Shown: in pieces, positions 35,099-45,765 of the stretch
How positions within the stretch are numbered: position 1 is the stretch's first letter
Layout of the letters: the number at the start of each line of letters is the position of its first letter
From: Dissulfurimicrobium hydrothermale
GTDB taxonomy: Bacteria; Desulfobacterota; Dissulfuribacteria; Dissulfuribacterales; Sh68
Direction: 5' to 3'
Assembly (NCBI RefSeq): GCF_022026155.1
Contig: NZ_CP085041.1
Location: forward strand, 590,306 to 654,305
Length of the DNA: 64,000 nucleotides
Translations under genes and position numbers: made by a program
Notes under the pieces: generated by a model
The model's input: the letters and a program-made list of their open reading frames with translations, nothing else
Database searches by the model: none
What the model was told of the DNA's origin: nothing

Positions 35099-35517
35099 TT
35101 TAAAACCTCCTTGATTTTTTATTTCTTCACCGCCTCTTTGAATATCCAGAGCGGAGTTTATTAAAAGGATAAAAACATATTTCATTCTTTCTGTATCACA
35201 ACCATCCATCTTTGCCAAGCCTTTTGTCGTTATGATTTATGTCAAAATGAATTTCGCCTCAATAAAACAAACCGATTTACTACGTCTTTTTAGGTTGTTT
35301 GACATGACAAATCCGCGGTAGGCTGATATACTAATAAAAATTTTGTCCGATATCCGTTCATGGCCTGGCGGGTCCCATATCCCTGTTTGCGGCGATGGGC
35401 GTCCTGTCCGCAAGCCTGTCTGCCGACTGACAGACCAGACTTGATCGGATCAGTGGTGCAAGGAGATTTAAAAATCAAGTTTCTTTTGTGCGTTATAGAA
35501 TCAGGAGGTGGCTCTTT
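35099..35517. other. Intergenic region, ppaC to transaldolase
   Basis: About 420 bp between divergent genes. It should hold both promoters. A TTGACA lies at 35299-35304 and a TATACT at 35327-35332, but their 22-base spacing is too long for a standard promoter. A small CTGTC...GACAG hairpin lies near 35415-35432. No RNA gene was recognised; the long minus-strand frame here overlaps the aldolase and is not coding. Confidence 0.5.
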
Positions 35518-36165
35518 ATGAAATTTTTTATCGACACCGCAAACCTTGATGAGATAAGAGACGCGGTCGCGCTTGGCATGGCCGACGGAGTCACCACCAA
35601 TCCGTCGCTTATAGCCAAAGAGGGGTGTCCATTTGAAGAGAGGATAAGGGAGATATGCAGTTTGGTGAACGGGCCTGTCAGTGCAGAGGTCGTCAGCACT
35701 GAGGCGGGGGGTATGATAAAGGAGGCCCAAAGATTGGCTGTGATATCCCCCAATATCGTTGTCAAGATCCCAATGACCACGGAAGGGCTCAAGGCAACAC
35801 GGGAGCTTGCTGGTCAGGGCGTCAAGACAAACATGACATTGGTCTTTTCCCCGCTCCAGGCACTCCTTGCCGCCAAGGCCGGCGCCGCATATGTAAGCCC
35901 GTTTGTCGGGAGGCTCGACGATATTGCGCAGACGGGTATGGAGCTGGTGGCGGACATCATACGGATATTCGACAACTATTGTTTTGATGCCGAGATTATC
36001 GTAGCCAGCGTAAGAAATCCCGTTCATGTCCTTGAGGCGGCGAGGCTTGGGGCCGATATCGCAACGATACCGTATAAGGTGATAGCGCAGCTTGTTTGTC
36101 ACCCGCTGACAGACGCCGGCCTCAAGAAATTTTTATCCGATTGGGAAAAGGTTCCGAAAAATTAA
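35518..36165 (+). CDS. fsa: Fructose-6-phosphate aldolase / transaldolase-like protein
   Basis: A 215-residue TIM-barrel aldolase of the short transaldolase (TalC/Fsa) family; it links fructose 6-phosphate or sedoheptulose 7-phosphate with triose phosphates in the pentose phosphate pathway. The ATG at 35518 has AGGAGG 10 bp upstream. [29 protein letters not shown], the Schiff-base Lys83 in [29 protein letters not shown] and [11 protein letters not shown] follow the family order exactly. Whether it is a true transaldolase or an Fsa aldolase cannot be told from sequence alone. Confidence 0.92.
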   Translation: MKFFIDTANLDEIRDAVALGMADGVTTNPSLIAKEGCPFEERIREICSLVNGPVSAEVVSTEAGGMIKEAQRLAVISPNIVVKIPMTTEGLKATRELAGQGVKTNMTLVFSPLQALLAAKAGAAYVSPFVGRLDDIAQTGMELVADIIRIFDNYCFDAEIIVASVRNPVHVLEAARLGADIATIPYKVIAQLVCHPLTDAGLKKFLSDWEKVPKN

Positions 36166-36195
36166 ATAACAAACAAGAGGAGGATATTCGCCTTG

Positions 36196-36819
36196 ATGAG
36201 GTCTTGGCTAAGGATAGGTTGTCTTTCGATGATCCCTTTTCTGAGTGGTGTTTTTGCGGTTCTTTGCAGTGTTGGTGTCGGCCATGCGGACGGGCTGTAT
36301 TGCTTTAGAGACGAGCGCGGGGTGATGCATTTTACGAATGTGCCTACGGACAGCAGGTATAAACTTATCGCCAGATACAAAAACATTACAGTGAGGGGCG
36401 CAATGGTCAGCTCGGTATCTAGGTCGAGGATTAGTCTGGCTTCATTGAATGGGGTTATTTCCAGCGCAGCCAGGAGTCACAATCTTGATCCAGCCCTTAT
36501 AAAGGCCGTGATAAAGGCTGAGTCGGGTGGCCTTGCCGATGCGCGCTCCCAGAAAGGGGCTATAGGTCTCATGCAACTCATGCCTGATACCGCGGCAGAG
36601 CTGTATGTAGCAAATCCTTTTGACCCTGAGTTGAACATATGGGGGGGCGCCAAGTATTTGAGACAGATGATCGATAGATTTGGCGGCAATATCAGATTGG
36701 CTTTAGCTGCATATAATGCAGGCCCGGCCAGTGTAGAAAGGTTCGGGGGCGTCCCGCCGTTCCGCGAGACAAGGGAGTATGTGGACAAGGTCTTGGCGTT
36801 GTGGCGAGGCATGCAATAG
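36196..36819 (+). CDS. Lytic transglycosylase with DUF4124 and SLT domains
   Basis: A 207-residue periplasmic muramidase-type enzyme from ATG 36196 (a TTG directly before it is also possible); GAGGAGG lies upstream. After a signal peptide ending around VGHADG, an N-terminal DUF4124 domain (LYCFRDERGVMHFTNVPTDSRYK) precedes the SLT domain: ALIKAVIKAESGG with the catalytic Glu, ARSQKGAIGLMQLMPDTAAEL, and LALAAYNAGPASVERFGGVPP. It cuts the glycan chain of peptidoglycan, making 1,6-anhydro ends. It lies 30 bp after the aldolase and converges on rodA. Confidence 0.93.
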   Translation: MRSWLRIGCLSMIPFLSGVFAVLCSVGVGHADGLYCFRDERGVMHFTNVPTDSRYKLIARYKNITVRGAMVSSVSRSRISLASLNGVISSAARSHNLDPALIKAVIKAESGGLADARSQKGAIGLMQLMPDTAAELYVANPFDPELNIWGGAKYLRQMIDRFGGNIRLALAAYNAGPASVERFGGVPPFRETREYVDKVLALWRGMQ

Positions 36820-36841
36820 GGATTGAGCGGTTGTTTATTGG

Positions 36842-37933
36842 TTATTTAGAATCAAAAATAAAACGTCTAGATTTTATGTTGATGAGGAGACCGACGCCTA
36901 TCATGGTTGTTATCACAGATGAACCCCCATAGCTTATCATGGGGAGGGGTATGCCAACCACAGGCATGAGCCCGGTCACCATGCATATATTGATTACGGC
37001 CTGCCAGAACAGCATGGCCGTAATGCCGAAGGCCAGGAAAGATCCGAAGCGTTCCTTTGATTGAGAGGCTATCTGGAGCCCCCTTGCGATAATCAGGAAA
37101 TACACCGAGAGCAGTATAAACGCACCGATGAATCCCCATTCCTCGGCCCATATGGAAAATGCGAAGTCTGTATGGACTTCAGGCAGAAAGTCGAGATGGG
37201 CCTGCGTCCCGGCCATATAACCCTTGCCGAACAGCTGGCCTGAGCCAATAGCGATCTTGGATTGGATGATGTGATAACCCGATCCCAAGGGATCGGACTC
37301 GGGATTCAGAAATATCTTTATTCGTTCCCTTTGATAGGGTTTCATCAATTTCCACGCGAGCGGTGCAGCAGCAATGCACGCTGTAGCAATGGTCAATATG
37401 GACGTCCAGCGTAGTCCGGCTACAAGTATTATGGATGCCATTATAAGCAGCACCAACAAGGCGGTGCCGAGGTCGGGCTGGCGGAAGATCAGAAAAAACG
37501 GCACTGCCATCAGTAAGGTGGGTCTTATGAGGTCTTTTATGCCATAACTGGGTTTTTCGTTGTGATAGAAATAGCTGCTGACCACAATAACCGTGCTCAG
37601 CTTGGCAAACTCTGATGGTTGTAGATTGAAGAACCCAAGTGGGATCCATCTCTGTGAGCCGCTTACACTTTTCCCAACAAAGATGACCAAAAGCAGCAAC
37701 ACAACCGTCAATATATATATATGTACGGCGTGTGATGCAAGCACCCTGTAATCGAATATGATGCACAGGAGCATAAACACGGTGCCGGCTGCATACCATT
37801 GGGCCTGTTTCCATTGATAATAGGAGCCCGCGGTACTTGCACTGTTTAGGTTGATAACCCCGATGATCATGATGATGGCCATATATCCAAGGAGCCACCA
37901 GTCAAGATGCAGAAACACTTTGCGATCAAACAT
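36842..37933 (-). CDS. rodA: Rod-shape SEDS peptidoglycan polymerase RodA
   Basis: Inner-membrane glycosyltransferase of the elongasome that polymerises lipid II together with PBP2. The 363-residue protein has about ten transmembrane segments and SEDS motifs: RWIPLGFFNLQPSEFAKL, FRQPDLGTALLVLLI with the catalytic-type Asp, FAFSIWAEEWGFIGAF, and GIPLPMISYGGSSVITTMIGVGLL near the end. It is last of the minus-strand operon mreB-mreC-mreD-mrdA-rodA, 12 bp after mrdA. Confidence 0.96.
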   Translation of the reverse strand: MFDRKVFLHLDWWLLGYMAIIMIIGVINLNSASTAGSYYQWKQAQWYAAGTVFMLLCIIFDYRVLASHAVHIYILTVVLLLLVIFVGKSVSGSQRWIPLGFFNLQPSEFAKLSTVIVVSSYFYHNEKPSYGIKDLIRPTLLMAVPFFLIFRQPDLGTALLVLLIMASIILVAGLRWTSILTIATACIAAAPLAWKLMKPYQRERIKIFLNPESDPLGSGYHIIQSKIAIGSGQLFGKGYMAGTQAHLDFLPEVHTDFAFSIWAEEWGFIGAFILLSVYFLIIARGLQIASQSKERFGSFLAFGITAMLFWQAVINICMVTGLMPVVGIPLPMISYGGSSVITTMIGVGLLINIKSRRFIFDSK

Positions 37934-37945
37934 GTTTGACCTCTA

Positions 37946-39850
37946 TTATCCTTGATGGGCTGGAGCAGGATCGAGCCCGGCTGTTCGTTCGGGGCTATCT
38001 TGCGGCCTTGGACCCTGCATCTGAAGCCAGCGTTCGATTATTGCACGGGCTACTGGGGCGGCGGCCGACCCGCCGTGACCGCCGTGTTCTATGAGGACGG
38101 CTATGGCTAGCTTAGGTGCTTCGGCAGGGGCATAGGCTACAAACCAGGCGTGATCCCTGTATTTCCAATTCATCTTTTCGTCCTCCTTGCGTTTGGCTTG
38201 TCTGATCACCTGCGCTGTACCCGTTTTCCCTGCGATCGTTATGCCTTTTATCCTACATACCTTTGCAGTCCCCCTGTCGTCCTCCACCACACCTATGAGT
38301 CCGTTTTGGATAAGCCGAAGGTTTGATTCAGAAACAGGGATGATACCCTGTTGATCCTTTTTAAAGCGGGCTTCGATAGTTCCGTCCGGCCCCGTTATCT
38401 TTTCTATATAGTTCGGCCTGTAAAGGATGCCGCCGTTCGCCACCGCAGCAATCAGGCGGGCCATCTGAATAGGGGTCACAGTGTTGTAGCCCTGGCCTAT
38501 GGAGATGCTCAGGGTCTCGCCCTCATACCATTTGCTCTTGAACCTCTTTTTTTTCCATTCGGACGAGGCGATCGTGCCCGCGGCCTCATTGGGGAGATCG
38601 ATCCCCGTCTTTTCGCCCAATCCGAATAGTTTGGCATATTTTGCTATCTTATCGATACCCAATTTCAGACCGACATTATAAAAGTACACATCGCACGATT
38701 CGGCAAGCGCCCTATAAAGGTTTGTGGAACCGTGCCCCTCTTTTTTCCAGCATCTGTAATCCCTGTTGCCGAACTTAAAGAATCCGGGACAAAAAAAGGT
38801 TTTGTTTTCATTTATAACATTTTCTTCCAGGGCGGCGGCCGCCATGACTATCTTGAAGGTCGATCCCGGTGCGTAAGTCCCCTGGATGGCCTTGTTGAAG
38901 AGCGGCCTATAGAGAGGGTCGTTCAGCGCCTTCCACTCCTCGGTCGTCAGGCCTTTTGCGAATATCCCTGGGTCAAAGCCCGGGCTGCTCACCATGGCGA
39001 GGATCTCCCCTGAGTTCGGATCGAGAACTACTGCAGCGCCTATTTTGTCTTTCATCGCCTCTTCAGCAGCCATCTGGAGGTCGAGATCGATGGTGAGATA
39101 GATATCATCCCCTGCTTCAGGCGGCGTCTCCTCCAATTCTTTTACAAGGCCGCCCTTTACATCTACTTCGACGATGCGTTTGCCGGGTACTCCAGCCAGT
39201 TCGCTGTTGTATCTACCCTCAACTCCGCTTTTGCCGACCATATCTCCTGGTCTGGCACCTGGATAGAGGTTGTTTTTTATATCGTCTTCGCTGATTTCTC
39301 CGAGATAGCCTATGAGATGAGGCGCTACCGGGCCATATGGATACTCCCTGCCAGGCGCTACATCTATAACAACCCCGGGCAGATATATGAGCCGTGCGCT
39401 TATCTTGGACAGGGTCTCCCAATCTATGTCCCTTTTTATTGCTATCGGCATATAAAGGGGCTGTTTTGACCCTTGATAAAGACTTGCCCGTATATCGGCT
39501 TCGTCTTCACCGAGGAGCCCGGCGAGCCTTGTAATCAGTCCTTCCATGTCCCTTACGTCTTCGCGCACGATGCAAACGTTGAAATAAGGTTTTACGCCCG
39601 TCAAGATACGACCGTTTCTGTCGAACACCCTGCCCCTCGGCGCCTGGATGCGCAGTACCCTCAGGCGGTTGCTTTCAGATTTTGCCCGCAGCTCATCGCC
39701 TTTATATATCTGTAGGTACCAAAGGCGCGAGATCAGAATCATAAAGACTAATAGAAGCAATAAGGTGCACCTTTTGTACCTGCCCTCGAAGGCATTCATG
39801 TCTTTGTCGAATTGCTTGATGTCGAAGATGGTACGAGGAGGTAATCTCAT
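37946..39850 (-). CDS. mrdA: Penicillin-binding protein 2 (elongation transpeptidase)
   Basis: A 634-residue class B PBP that crosslinks peptidoglycan during elongation. One transmembrane helix (about 29-46) is followed by the pedestal domain (RIQAPRGRVFDRNG) and the transpeptidase domain with the acyl-enzyme Ser in PGSTFKIVMAAA, the second motif in AESCDVYFYNVG and AGKTGTAQV. A 30-residue proline-rich tail follows the last motif. Its start overlaps the mreD stop by 4 bp. Confidence 0.95.
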   Translation of the reverse strand: MRLPPRTIFDIKQFDKDMNAFEGRYKRCTLLLLLVFMILISRLWYLQIYKGDELRAKSESNRLRVLRIQAPRGRVFDRNGRILTGVKPYFNVCIVREDVRDMEGLITRLAGLLGEDEADIRASLYQGSKQPLYMPIAIKRDIDWETLSKISARLIYLPGVVIDVAPGREYPYGPVAPHLIGYLGEISEDDIKNNLYPGARPGDMVGKSGVEGRYNSELAGVPGKRIVEVDVKGGLVKELEETPPEAGDDIYLTIDLDLQMAAEEAMKDKIGAAVVLDPNSGEILAMVSSPGFDPGIFAKGLTTEEWKALNDPLYRPLFNKAIQGTYAPGSTFKIVMAAAALEENVINENKTFFCPGFFKFGNRDYRCWKKEGHGSTNLYRALAESCDVYFYNVGLKLGIDKIAKYAKLFGLGEKTGIDLPNEAAGTIASSEWKKKRFKSKWYEGETLSISIGQGYNTVTPIQMARLIAAVANGGILYRPNYIEKITGPDGTIEARFKKDQQGIIPVSESNLRLIQNGLIGVVEDDRGTAKVCRIKGITIAGKTGTAQVIRQAKRKEDEKMNWKYRDHAWFVAYAPAEAPKLAIAVLIEHGGHGGSAAAPVARAIIERWLQMQGPRPQDSPERTAGLDPAPAHQG

Positions 39851-40344
39851 TGTTGTTGGTCTTTCGTTTTCCTCGTCGGGGCAAGGTGATTAAGCGCGGA
39901 TATCTTCTCAAAAAGAAAGAAGTATGCAGGGCTTAAGACGCCGTTTAATATGGACTGCAGGATCCCCCAGGGCCAAAAGAGGCCTGCATTGCCGCTGCCC
40001 GTCAATAACACGGTCAGGCATATGGCGCTTATGAATGCCACAAGCACCCCCCGTTCCCAGAGATGCGGAGCGATTATATGTTTCAAGATATAGCGAATTA
40101 TTATATACCCTATGGTGAAAGAGATCAAATAGAGGCCTTTTGACATTATTGTAAAGGCTTCGGCTGTAAGGCCGAGACCAAACATTGCGATAAGGCCTCT
40201 TGATGGTGGGATTTCGATCCCGCACCAGACCACAAGGGCAAAGAGCCCGTCAGGGCGTATTATGCCTGTAAATAAGGAAGGCCAGACAACAGTTTCCGTC
40301 AGGATAAGGATATAACCGGTCGCCAGTGTCAAAAATATGTTCAA
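39847..40344 (-). CDS. mreD: Rod shape-determining protein MreD
   Basis: A 165-residue inner-membrane protein with about five hydrophobic segments (ATGYILILTETVVWPSLF, FALVVWCGI, RGLIAMFGLGLTAEAF, FTIGYIIIRYILKHII, ISAICLTVLLTG). MreD is poorly conserved; the assignment rests on size, membrane pattern and its place between mreC and mrdA. It overlaps both neighbours by 4 bp, a sign of translational coupling. Confidence 0.88.
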   Translation of the reverse strand: MNIFLTLATGYILILTETVVWPSLFTGIIRPDGLFALVVWCGIEIPPSRGLIAMFGLGLTAEAFTIMSKGLYLISFTIGYIIIRYILKHIIAPHLWERGVLVAFISAICLTVLLTGSGNAGLFWPWGILQSILNGVLSPAYFFLFEKISALNHLAPTRKTKDQQQ

Positions 40345-41204
40345 TGAAGACCCTCCACCAGCGGCTTCCCTCTGATCTGCACCAGCACATCTTCGGCCTT
40401 CTTTAGCCCGGCTGCCGGTTTGACGGTCACGGTTTGAAAGAGATCGGAGCCAGATCCCTTATCAACGGCAATTATCTTTCCGAGGGGGAGTCCCTTGGGG
40501 AATATTTGGTCGGTACCTGAGGTTATGACCTCGTCTCCAACCGCTACATCTTCCTCCTTCCCAACATAGGCAAGCCTGCATAGGCCGTCCCCATTGCCTT
40601 TTAAGATCCCTGGTGTGCGGCTTCGCTGATCTATGGCCGCTACTGCACTGTTCTGGTCGGCGATCAACAACACCTTACTGAATCGGTCCGATGATTCGAC
40701 CACCTGGCCTATTATGCCATCGTCGGCCAAGACCGGCATCTCAGGGCCTACGCCGTCCCTGATCCCCTTGTCGATGGTCAGCGACCACACCCATGGTGCA
40801 AGATCCTCGCCGATTACGGATGCTGCTACGACTGGGATCTTTTCTTGGTTTTTTATGTCCAAGAGCCTTTTATACCTTGCATTTGCCATGACTGCCTCTT
40901 TATAGCTGGCTATCTCCCGCTGAAGCCTTTCTATCTCATGCTTGAGGGATTCGTTTTCGGTTTTTATATCTCGGAGGGCTATATATGAGCTCCAGATATC
41001 TTTCGTCCAGGCGAAGGGGATCTCGAGCCATTTTTGGGCCGATCCTGAGATGTCGAGAAATGTCTGTTTGATAGGTTGCAATATGCCGAATACGCCCAGC
41101 CAGAGGCCTGCCGATATGAGGAATATAAAGGCTGCCAGTACAAAAGGGGCTGACAATGAAGGGTGTCTTTGTTTCTTTTTCTTTTGGAGGCGGGACACTA
41201 CCAA
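40341..41204 (-). CDS. mreC: Rod shape-determining protein MreC
   Basis: A 287-residue periplasmic scaffold anchored by one N-terminal helix (FVLAAFIFLISAGLWLGVFG). A coiled coil follows at about residues 72-100 (ALRDIKTENESLKHEIERLQREIASY), then the double beta-barrel domain with VVAASVIGEDLAPWVWSLTIDKG, DDGIIGQVVESSDRFSKVLLIADQNSAVAA and GDEVITSGTDQIFPKGLPLGKI. It links MreB to the PBP2-RodA synthase. Confidence 0.95.
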   Translation of the reverse strand: MVVSRLQKKKKQRHPSLSAPFVLAAFIFLISAGLWLGVFGILQPIKQTFLDISGSAQKWLEIPFAWTKDIWSSYIALRDIKTENESLKHEIERLQREIASYKEAVMANARYKRLLDIKNQEKIPVVAASVIGEDLAPWVWSLTIDKGIRDGVGPEMPVLADDGIIGQVVESSDRFSKVLLIADQNSAVAAIDQRSRTPGILKGNGDGLCRLAYVGKEEDVAVGDEVITSGTDQIFPKGLPLGKIIAVDKGSGSDLFQTVTVKPAAGLKKAEDVLVQIRGKPLVEGLH

Positions 41205-41289
41205 TACACCCGATAGTTATTTGGATTAGAAGGGGCTTACAGGCCGTTCAGGATTAAAAAGTTTGCAGGTCATCAAGTGCAGGAAACGA

Positions 41290-42378
<1,089 letters not shown>

Positions 42379-42461
42379 TTAACCTACCAAAGAGCTGTAT
42401 GTTTGACAAGTGTGACTTATCGGATTGCAAAGACATGTTTTTTTAACTATGATGGTCATCC

Positions 42462-43400
42462 ATGAAAGGCATCAAGAAAAAATTGACCATCATAGGTGCT
42501 GGCGCGGTCGGTACGGCAGCCGCTCAATGGGCTGTGAGTCGGCATGCAGCCGATGAGATTGTAATTGTTGATGTGGTGGAAGGGCTGCCGCAGGGCAAGG
42601 CCCTTGACCTTGCACAATCAGCCGCGCTTTGTGGGTTCAACGGCAAGGTGACAGGGTCGAATGACTATGAAGAGACCGGGAACTCTGACGTGATAATCAT
42701 AACCGCTGGTCTTGCCCGAAGACCTGGCATGAGCCGTGAAGACCTGCTTTCCAAAAATGTGGGGATAATAAAGGCTGTCGTTACCGAGGCCGCTGGCCGG
42801 TCTCCAGGGGCGTGTATAGTGGTGGTAACGAATCCCATAGACGCCATGGTCTATGTCACATTCAAGGTGTCAGGATTCCCGCGTGAGCGGGTGGTCGGCA
42901 TGGCCGGTGTACTCGATACTGCCAGATACCGGTTTTTTATAGCCCAGGCCCTTGGGGTTTCGCCACAGGATGTGAGCGCCGTCGTAATGGGGATCCACGG
43001 GGATCATATGCTTCCGCTCGTGAGGCTTGCAACTGTTGGAGGCGTGCCGCTCGAGGTGCTTCTTCCAAGAGACGAGATCGACAGGATCATCCACAGGACC
43101 AGGCATGGAGGTGCAGAGATCGTGGGTCATTTGAAGACTGGAAGTGCCTTTGCAACACCCGGGCTTGCCGCTGTTGAGATGGCCGAATCCATACTCAAAG
43201 ACCAGCACAGGGTGCTGCCGTGTGCCGTATATCTTGAGGGAGAGTTTGGGATAAACGGTGTGTTTCTGGGGGCGCCGGTCGTTCTCGGGGCCGGGGGCGT
43301 AGAGCGCATATTGGAGTTTCCACTTACCCCTGAGGAACATGGTGCACTGCAGGAGTCCATTTCCGCGGTCAAGAGACAGGTGGCGTCAACCGGTCTTTGA
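42462..43400 (+). CDS. mdh: Malate dehydrogenase (LDH-like type)
   Basis: NAD-dependent interconversion of malate and oxaloacetate. The 312-residue protein starts with the Rossmann loop GAGAVGTAAAQWA, then IVDVVEGLPQGKALDLAQS, the substrate arginine loop LARRPGMSREDLL, VVTNPIDAMVYV, and the catalytic His in VVMGIHGDHMLPLVR. The Arg-Arg-Pro-Gly-Met pattern in the mobile loop marks malate rather than lactate specificity. The following gene mltA starts 2 bp after the stop. Confidence 0.95.
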   Translation: MKGIKKKLTIIGAGAVGTAAAQWAVSRHAADEIVIVDVVEGLPQGKALDLAQSAALCGFNGKVTGSNDYEETGNSDVIIITAGLARRPGMSREDLLSKNVGIIKAVVTEAAGRSPGACIVVVTNPIDAMVYVTFKVSGFPRERVVGMAGVLDTARYRFFIAQALGVSPQDVSAVVMGIHGDHMLPLVRLATVGGVPLEVLLPRDEIDRIIHRTRHGGAEIVGHLKTGSAFATPGLAAVEMAESILKDQHRVLPCAVYLEGEFGINGVFLGAPVVLGAGGVERILEFPLTPEEHGALQESISAVKRQVASTGL

Positions 43401-43401
43401 T

Positions 43402-44610
43402 ATGGTGTTTTCAAGAAAGACCGTCTTGGCCTTGTTGGTCTTGATCTGTTTCCTGCCTCCTTCATGCAGCTATCCGCCTCGGGTGAGGCAATCTGTCTCG
43501 GCACCTTATGTGGTTCGTGTCAGCCCGCTGGACATCCCGGTTTTTATAGACACCGGTGATAGGGAGTCGCTTAGGGATGCGGCGGAAAAGGATATCTCGG
43601 CCCTTTCTAGGTTTGATCCGGATCAATCCTTTTTATTAGGTGGCATGGTCGTCAAGGCCTTACGGCTCAAGGCGACCGTGCAGGTCTTTCTGCACCTTCT
43701 CGATGAAGGTCTTTCCCGACAGGCCTTCCAGGAGGAGCTTGCAAGGCGATTTGATTTCTATAAGATCGAGCGCACCATAGAAGCGGTCGACAAGGACCCC
43801 CTGCTTATTACAGGATACTTTCAGCCTGAGCTTTCGGCATCGCTTACGCCTAACGACCGGTTTACATATCCATTATACGGCGTCCCTGCCGATCTTGTAA
43901 GGGTGGATATCAGGCAGTTCAACCCAGCTCTCCCTGCCGTAACGATCTGGGGACGCGTATCGGGACAGAGGCTGGTCCCTTATTATCCGAGGAAAGAGAT
44001 AGACTCTGGCAGATGGCCTGCAAATGCCCCGGTCCTGGCCTGGCTGGCCTCACCTGTGGATGGCCTTATGCTCCATATCCAGGGGTCAGGGATATTGAGG
44101 TTCGAAGACGGCAGCAGGCGGTTCATCCACTATGCCGCAAGCAACGGGCTGCCTTACGAGAGTGTTGGAGGATGGTTGATAGGGCAGGGTCTGATCAAGA
44201 GAGATCAGGCTGATTGGTCGCATATCCGTGCCTGGGTTGAGGCGAATCCTGATCGCCTCGAAGACGCCCTTGCAAGCAATCCGAGATATATCTTTTTCAA
44301 ATGGGGCAAGGACGGTCCGGTAGGCAGTCTCGGCGAGGTGCTCACGCCCCTGAGATCGGTTGCGCTCGACCCTTCTGTTTATCCGCCGGGGGCCCTTTGT
44401 TTTCTTGAGTTTGACGCTAGACAGGCCTTGGGGTCTTGCGTGGACAGAGATTTTAAAGGTTTTGTCTTTAATCAGGATACAGGCGCCGCCATCAAGGGGC
44501 CGTACAGACTTGATCTGTATTGCGGGACCGGAGGGCGGGCCGGGGAAGTCGCCGGAAGGCTTAAGGCGAAGGGGGCGCTCTATCTCATGTTGCTCAAGAC
44601 GCAGGAATAA
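43402..44610 (+). CDS. mltA: Membrane-bound lytic murein transglycosylase A
   Basis: From ATG 43402 the protein has 402 residues and begins with MVFSRKTVLALLVLICFLPPSC, a signal peptide with a probable lipobox Cys. The MltA double-psi barrel follows: LLITGYFQPELSASL, LVPYYPRKEIDSG, LMLHIQGSGILRFEDGSRRFIHYAASNGLPYESVGGWLI, and the 3D domain ALDPSVYPPGALCFLEF with FNQDTGAAIKGPYRLDLYCGTG containing the catalytic Asp. It cleaves peptidoglycan glycan chains at the outer membrane. The longer frame from 43339 overlaps mdh and is not used. Confidence 0.94.
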   Translation: MVFSRKTVLALLVLICFLPPSCSYPPRVRQSVSAPYVVRVSPLDIPVFIDTGDRESLRDAAEKDISALSRFDPDQSFLLGGMVVKALRLKATVQVFLHLLDEGLSRQAFQEELARRFDFYKIERTIEAVDKDPLLITGYFQPELSASLTPNDRFTYPLYGVPADLVRVDIRQFNPALPAVTIWGRVSGQRLVPYYPRKEIDSGRWPANAPVLAWLASPVDGLMLHIQGSGILRFEDGSRRFIHYAASNGLPYESVGGWLIGQGLIKRDQADWSHIRAWVEANPDRLEDALASNPRYIFFKWGKDGPVGSLGEVLTPLRSVALDPSVYPPGALCFLEFDARQALGSCVDRDFKGFVFNQDTGAAIKGPYRLDLYCGTGGRAGEVAGRLKAKGALYLMLLKTQE

Positions 44611-44814
44611 ACGGCGCAATACAATATCCGTGTGCGATCGGTTTTGTCGGGCCTGCTGTATCTAAATACCCACCTGCTATTTTGAGTGGCGGCCTGCCCT
44701 TTGTCCAGCGCCGGGACTTCGGTTATATTACAATGTCCGTACATGCTGGCTGTTGTGCTGCCGTAACATGGCCAGACCGCAGGCCGACCAAGAAAAAACA
44801 GAGAATGTATTTTT

Positions 44815-45765
44815 ATGCCGCATGAAATTGTCGATCCGCGCATTCGACTAGCCCCTGTTGTGGAAATAAAAGGGCTTGCCAAGTCCTTCGGTCAGAGGGT
44901 TGCGGTGCAGCATATCGACCTCGTCATATATCCGGGTGAATGTCTCGGCCTGCTCGGCCCCAACGGAGCGGGCAAGACCACCACAATCTCCATGATGCTG
45001 GGCCTTGTGAGTCCGGCGGCAGGCCGTATAATGGTTTTCGGTGAGCCTGTAGAGGCCCGTCTTGCAGAAATAAAGAGGCGCATAGGGGTCGCTCCCCAGA
45101 TGGACAATCTTGACCCTGATTTGAGTGTGATGGAAAATCTTCTGACCTATGCCTCCTATTTCGGCATCAGGCGCAGCAAGGCGAGGGATGTCGCCAGAAG
45201 CCTTCTCGAGTTCTTCGCCATGGGGAATAGGTCGGATGATATAATAGAGCACCTGTCTGGCGGGCTTAGGAGAAGACTTCTTATTGCAAGGGCGCTTATA
45301 AACTCACCTGAGCTTTTGATCCTTGATGAACCGACGATAGGCCTTGATCCGCAGGCAAGACATCTTATCTGGGAGCGTCTTGAGGGCCTGAGGGTCAAAG
45401 GAACGACCATGCTTCTTACCAGCCACTATATGGAGGAGGTCTCCCGTCTTGCAACAAGAGTGATGGTCATGAACAACGGCAGGGTCGTTGCGGACGGAGA
45501 TCCCGAAGAAATGGTGCAGAAGATGGTCGGCATGGATGTCTTTGAGGTAAGCGGGGATGCCGGAGAGTTGGCGCAAATCGAGGTGATGCTCCGTTCATGT
45601 CGTGCTGAATATGAGCGGAAGGCCGAACGCCTTTATATCTTTACGAAGGCCCCGTGTCCTGAACTCGAGGCCATGGCTCTCAGGCATCGTCATGTCACGA
45701 GGCGTCCCGCAAACCTTGAAGACCTTTTTCTTAAGCTTACGGGTAGCGCCCTCAAAGAGGATTGA
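44815..45765 (+). CDS. ABC-2 type transporter, ATP-binding protein (NodI-like)
   Basis: A 316-residue ABC ATPase. Walker A LLGPNGAGKTTTISMM, Q-loop VAPQMDNLDPDL, signature LSGGLRRRLLIARAL, Walker B LLILDEPTIGLDP and the switch His in LLTSHYMEEV are all present. Residues after about 220 form an extra C-terminal domain common in the NodI/CcmA-like DRA family. It is coupled to the permease that starts 1 bp later. Substrate unknown; family members export lipids, drugs or polysaccharide precursors. Confidence 0.93.
   Translation: MPHEIVDPRIRLAPVVEIKGLAKSFGQRVAVQHIDLVIYPGECLGLLGPNGAGKTTTISMMLGLVSPAAGRIMVFGEPVEARLAEIKRRIGVAPQMDNLDPDLSVMENLLTYASYFGIRRSKARDVARSLLEFFAMGNRSDDIIEHLSGGLRRRLLIARALINSPELLILDEPTIGLDPQARHLIWERLEGLRVKGTTMLLTSHYMEEVSRLATRVMVMNNGRVVADGDPEEMVQKMVGMDVFEVSGDAGELAQIEVMLRSCRAEYERKAERLYIFTKAPCPELEAMALRHRHVTRRPANLEDLFLKLTGSALKED

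Noticed and set aside
35299-35332. Promoter for the aldolase from TTGACA and TATACT
   Set aside because: The 22-base spacing is outside the working range for sigma-70 promoters.
35290-36102. A 270-codon minus-strand frame
   Set aside because: It lies opposite the clearly coding aldolase gene and resembles no protein family.
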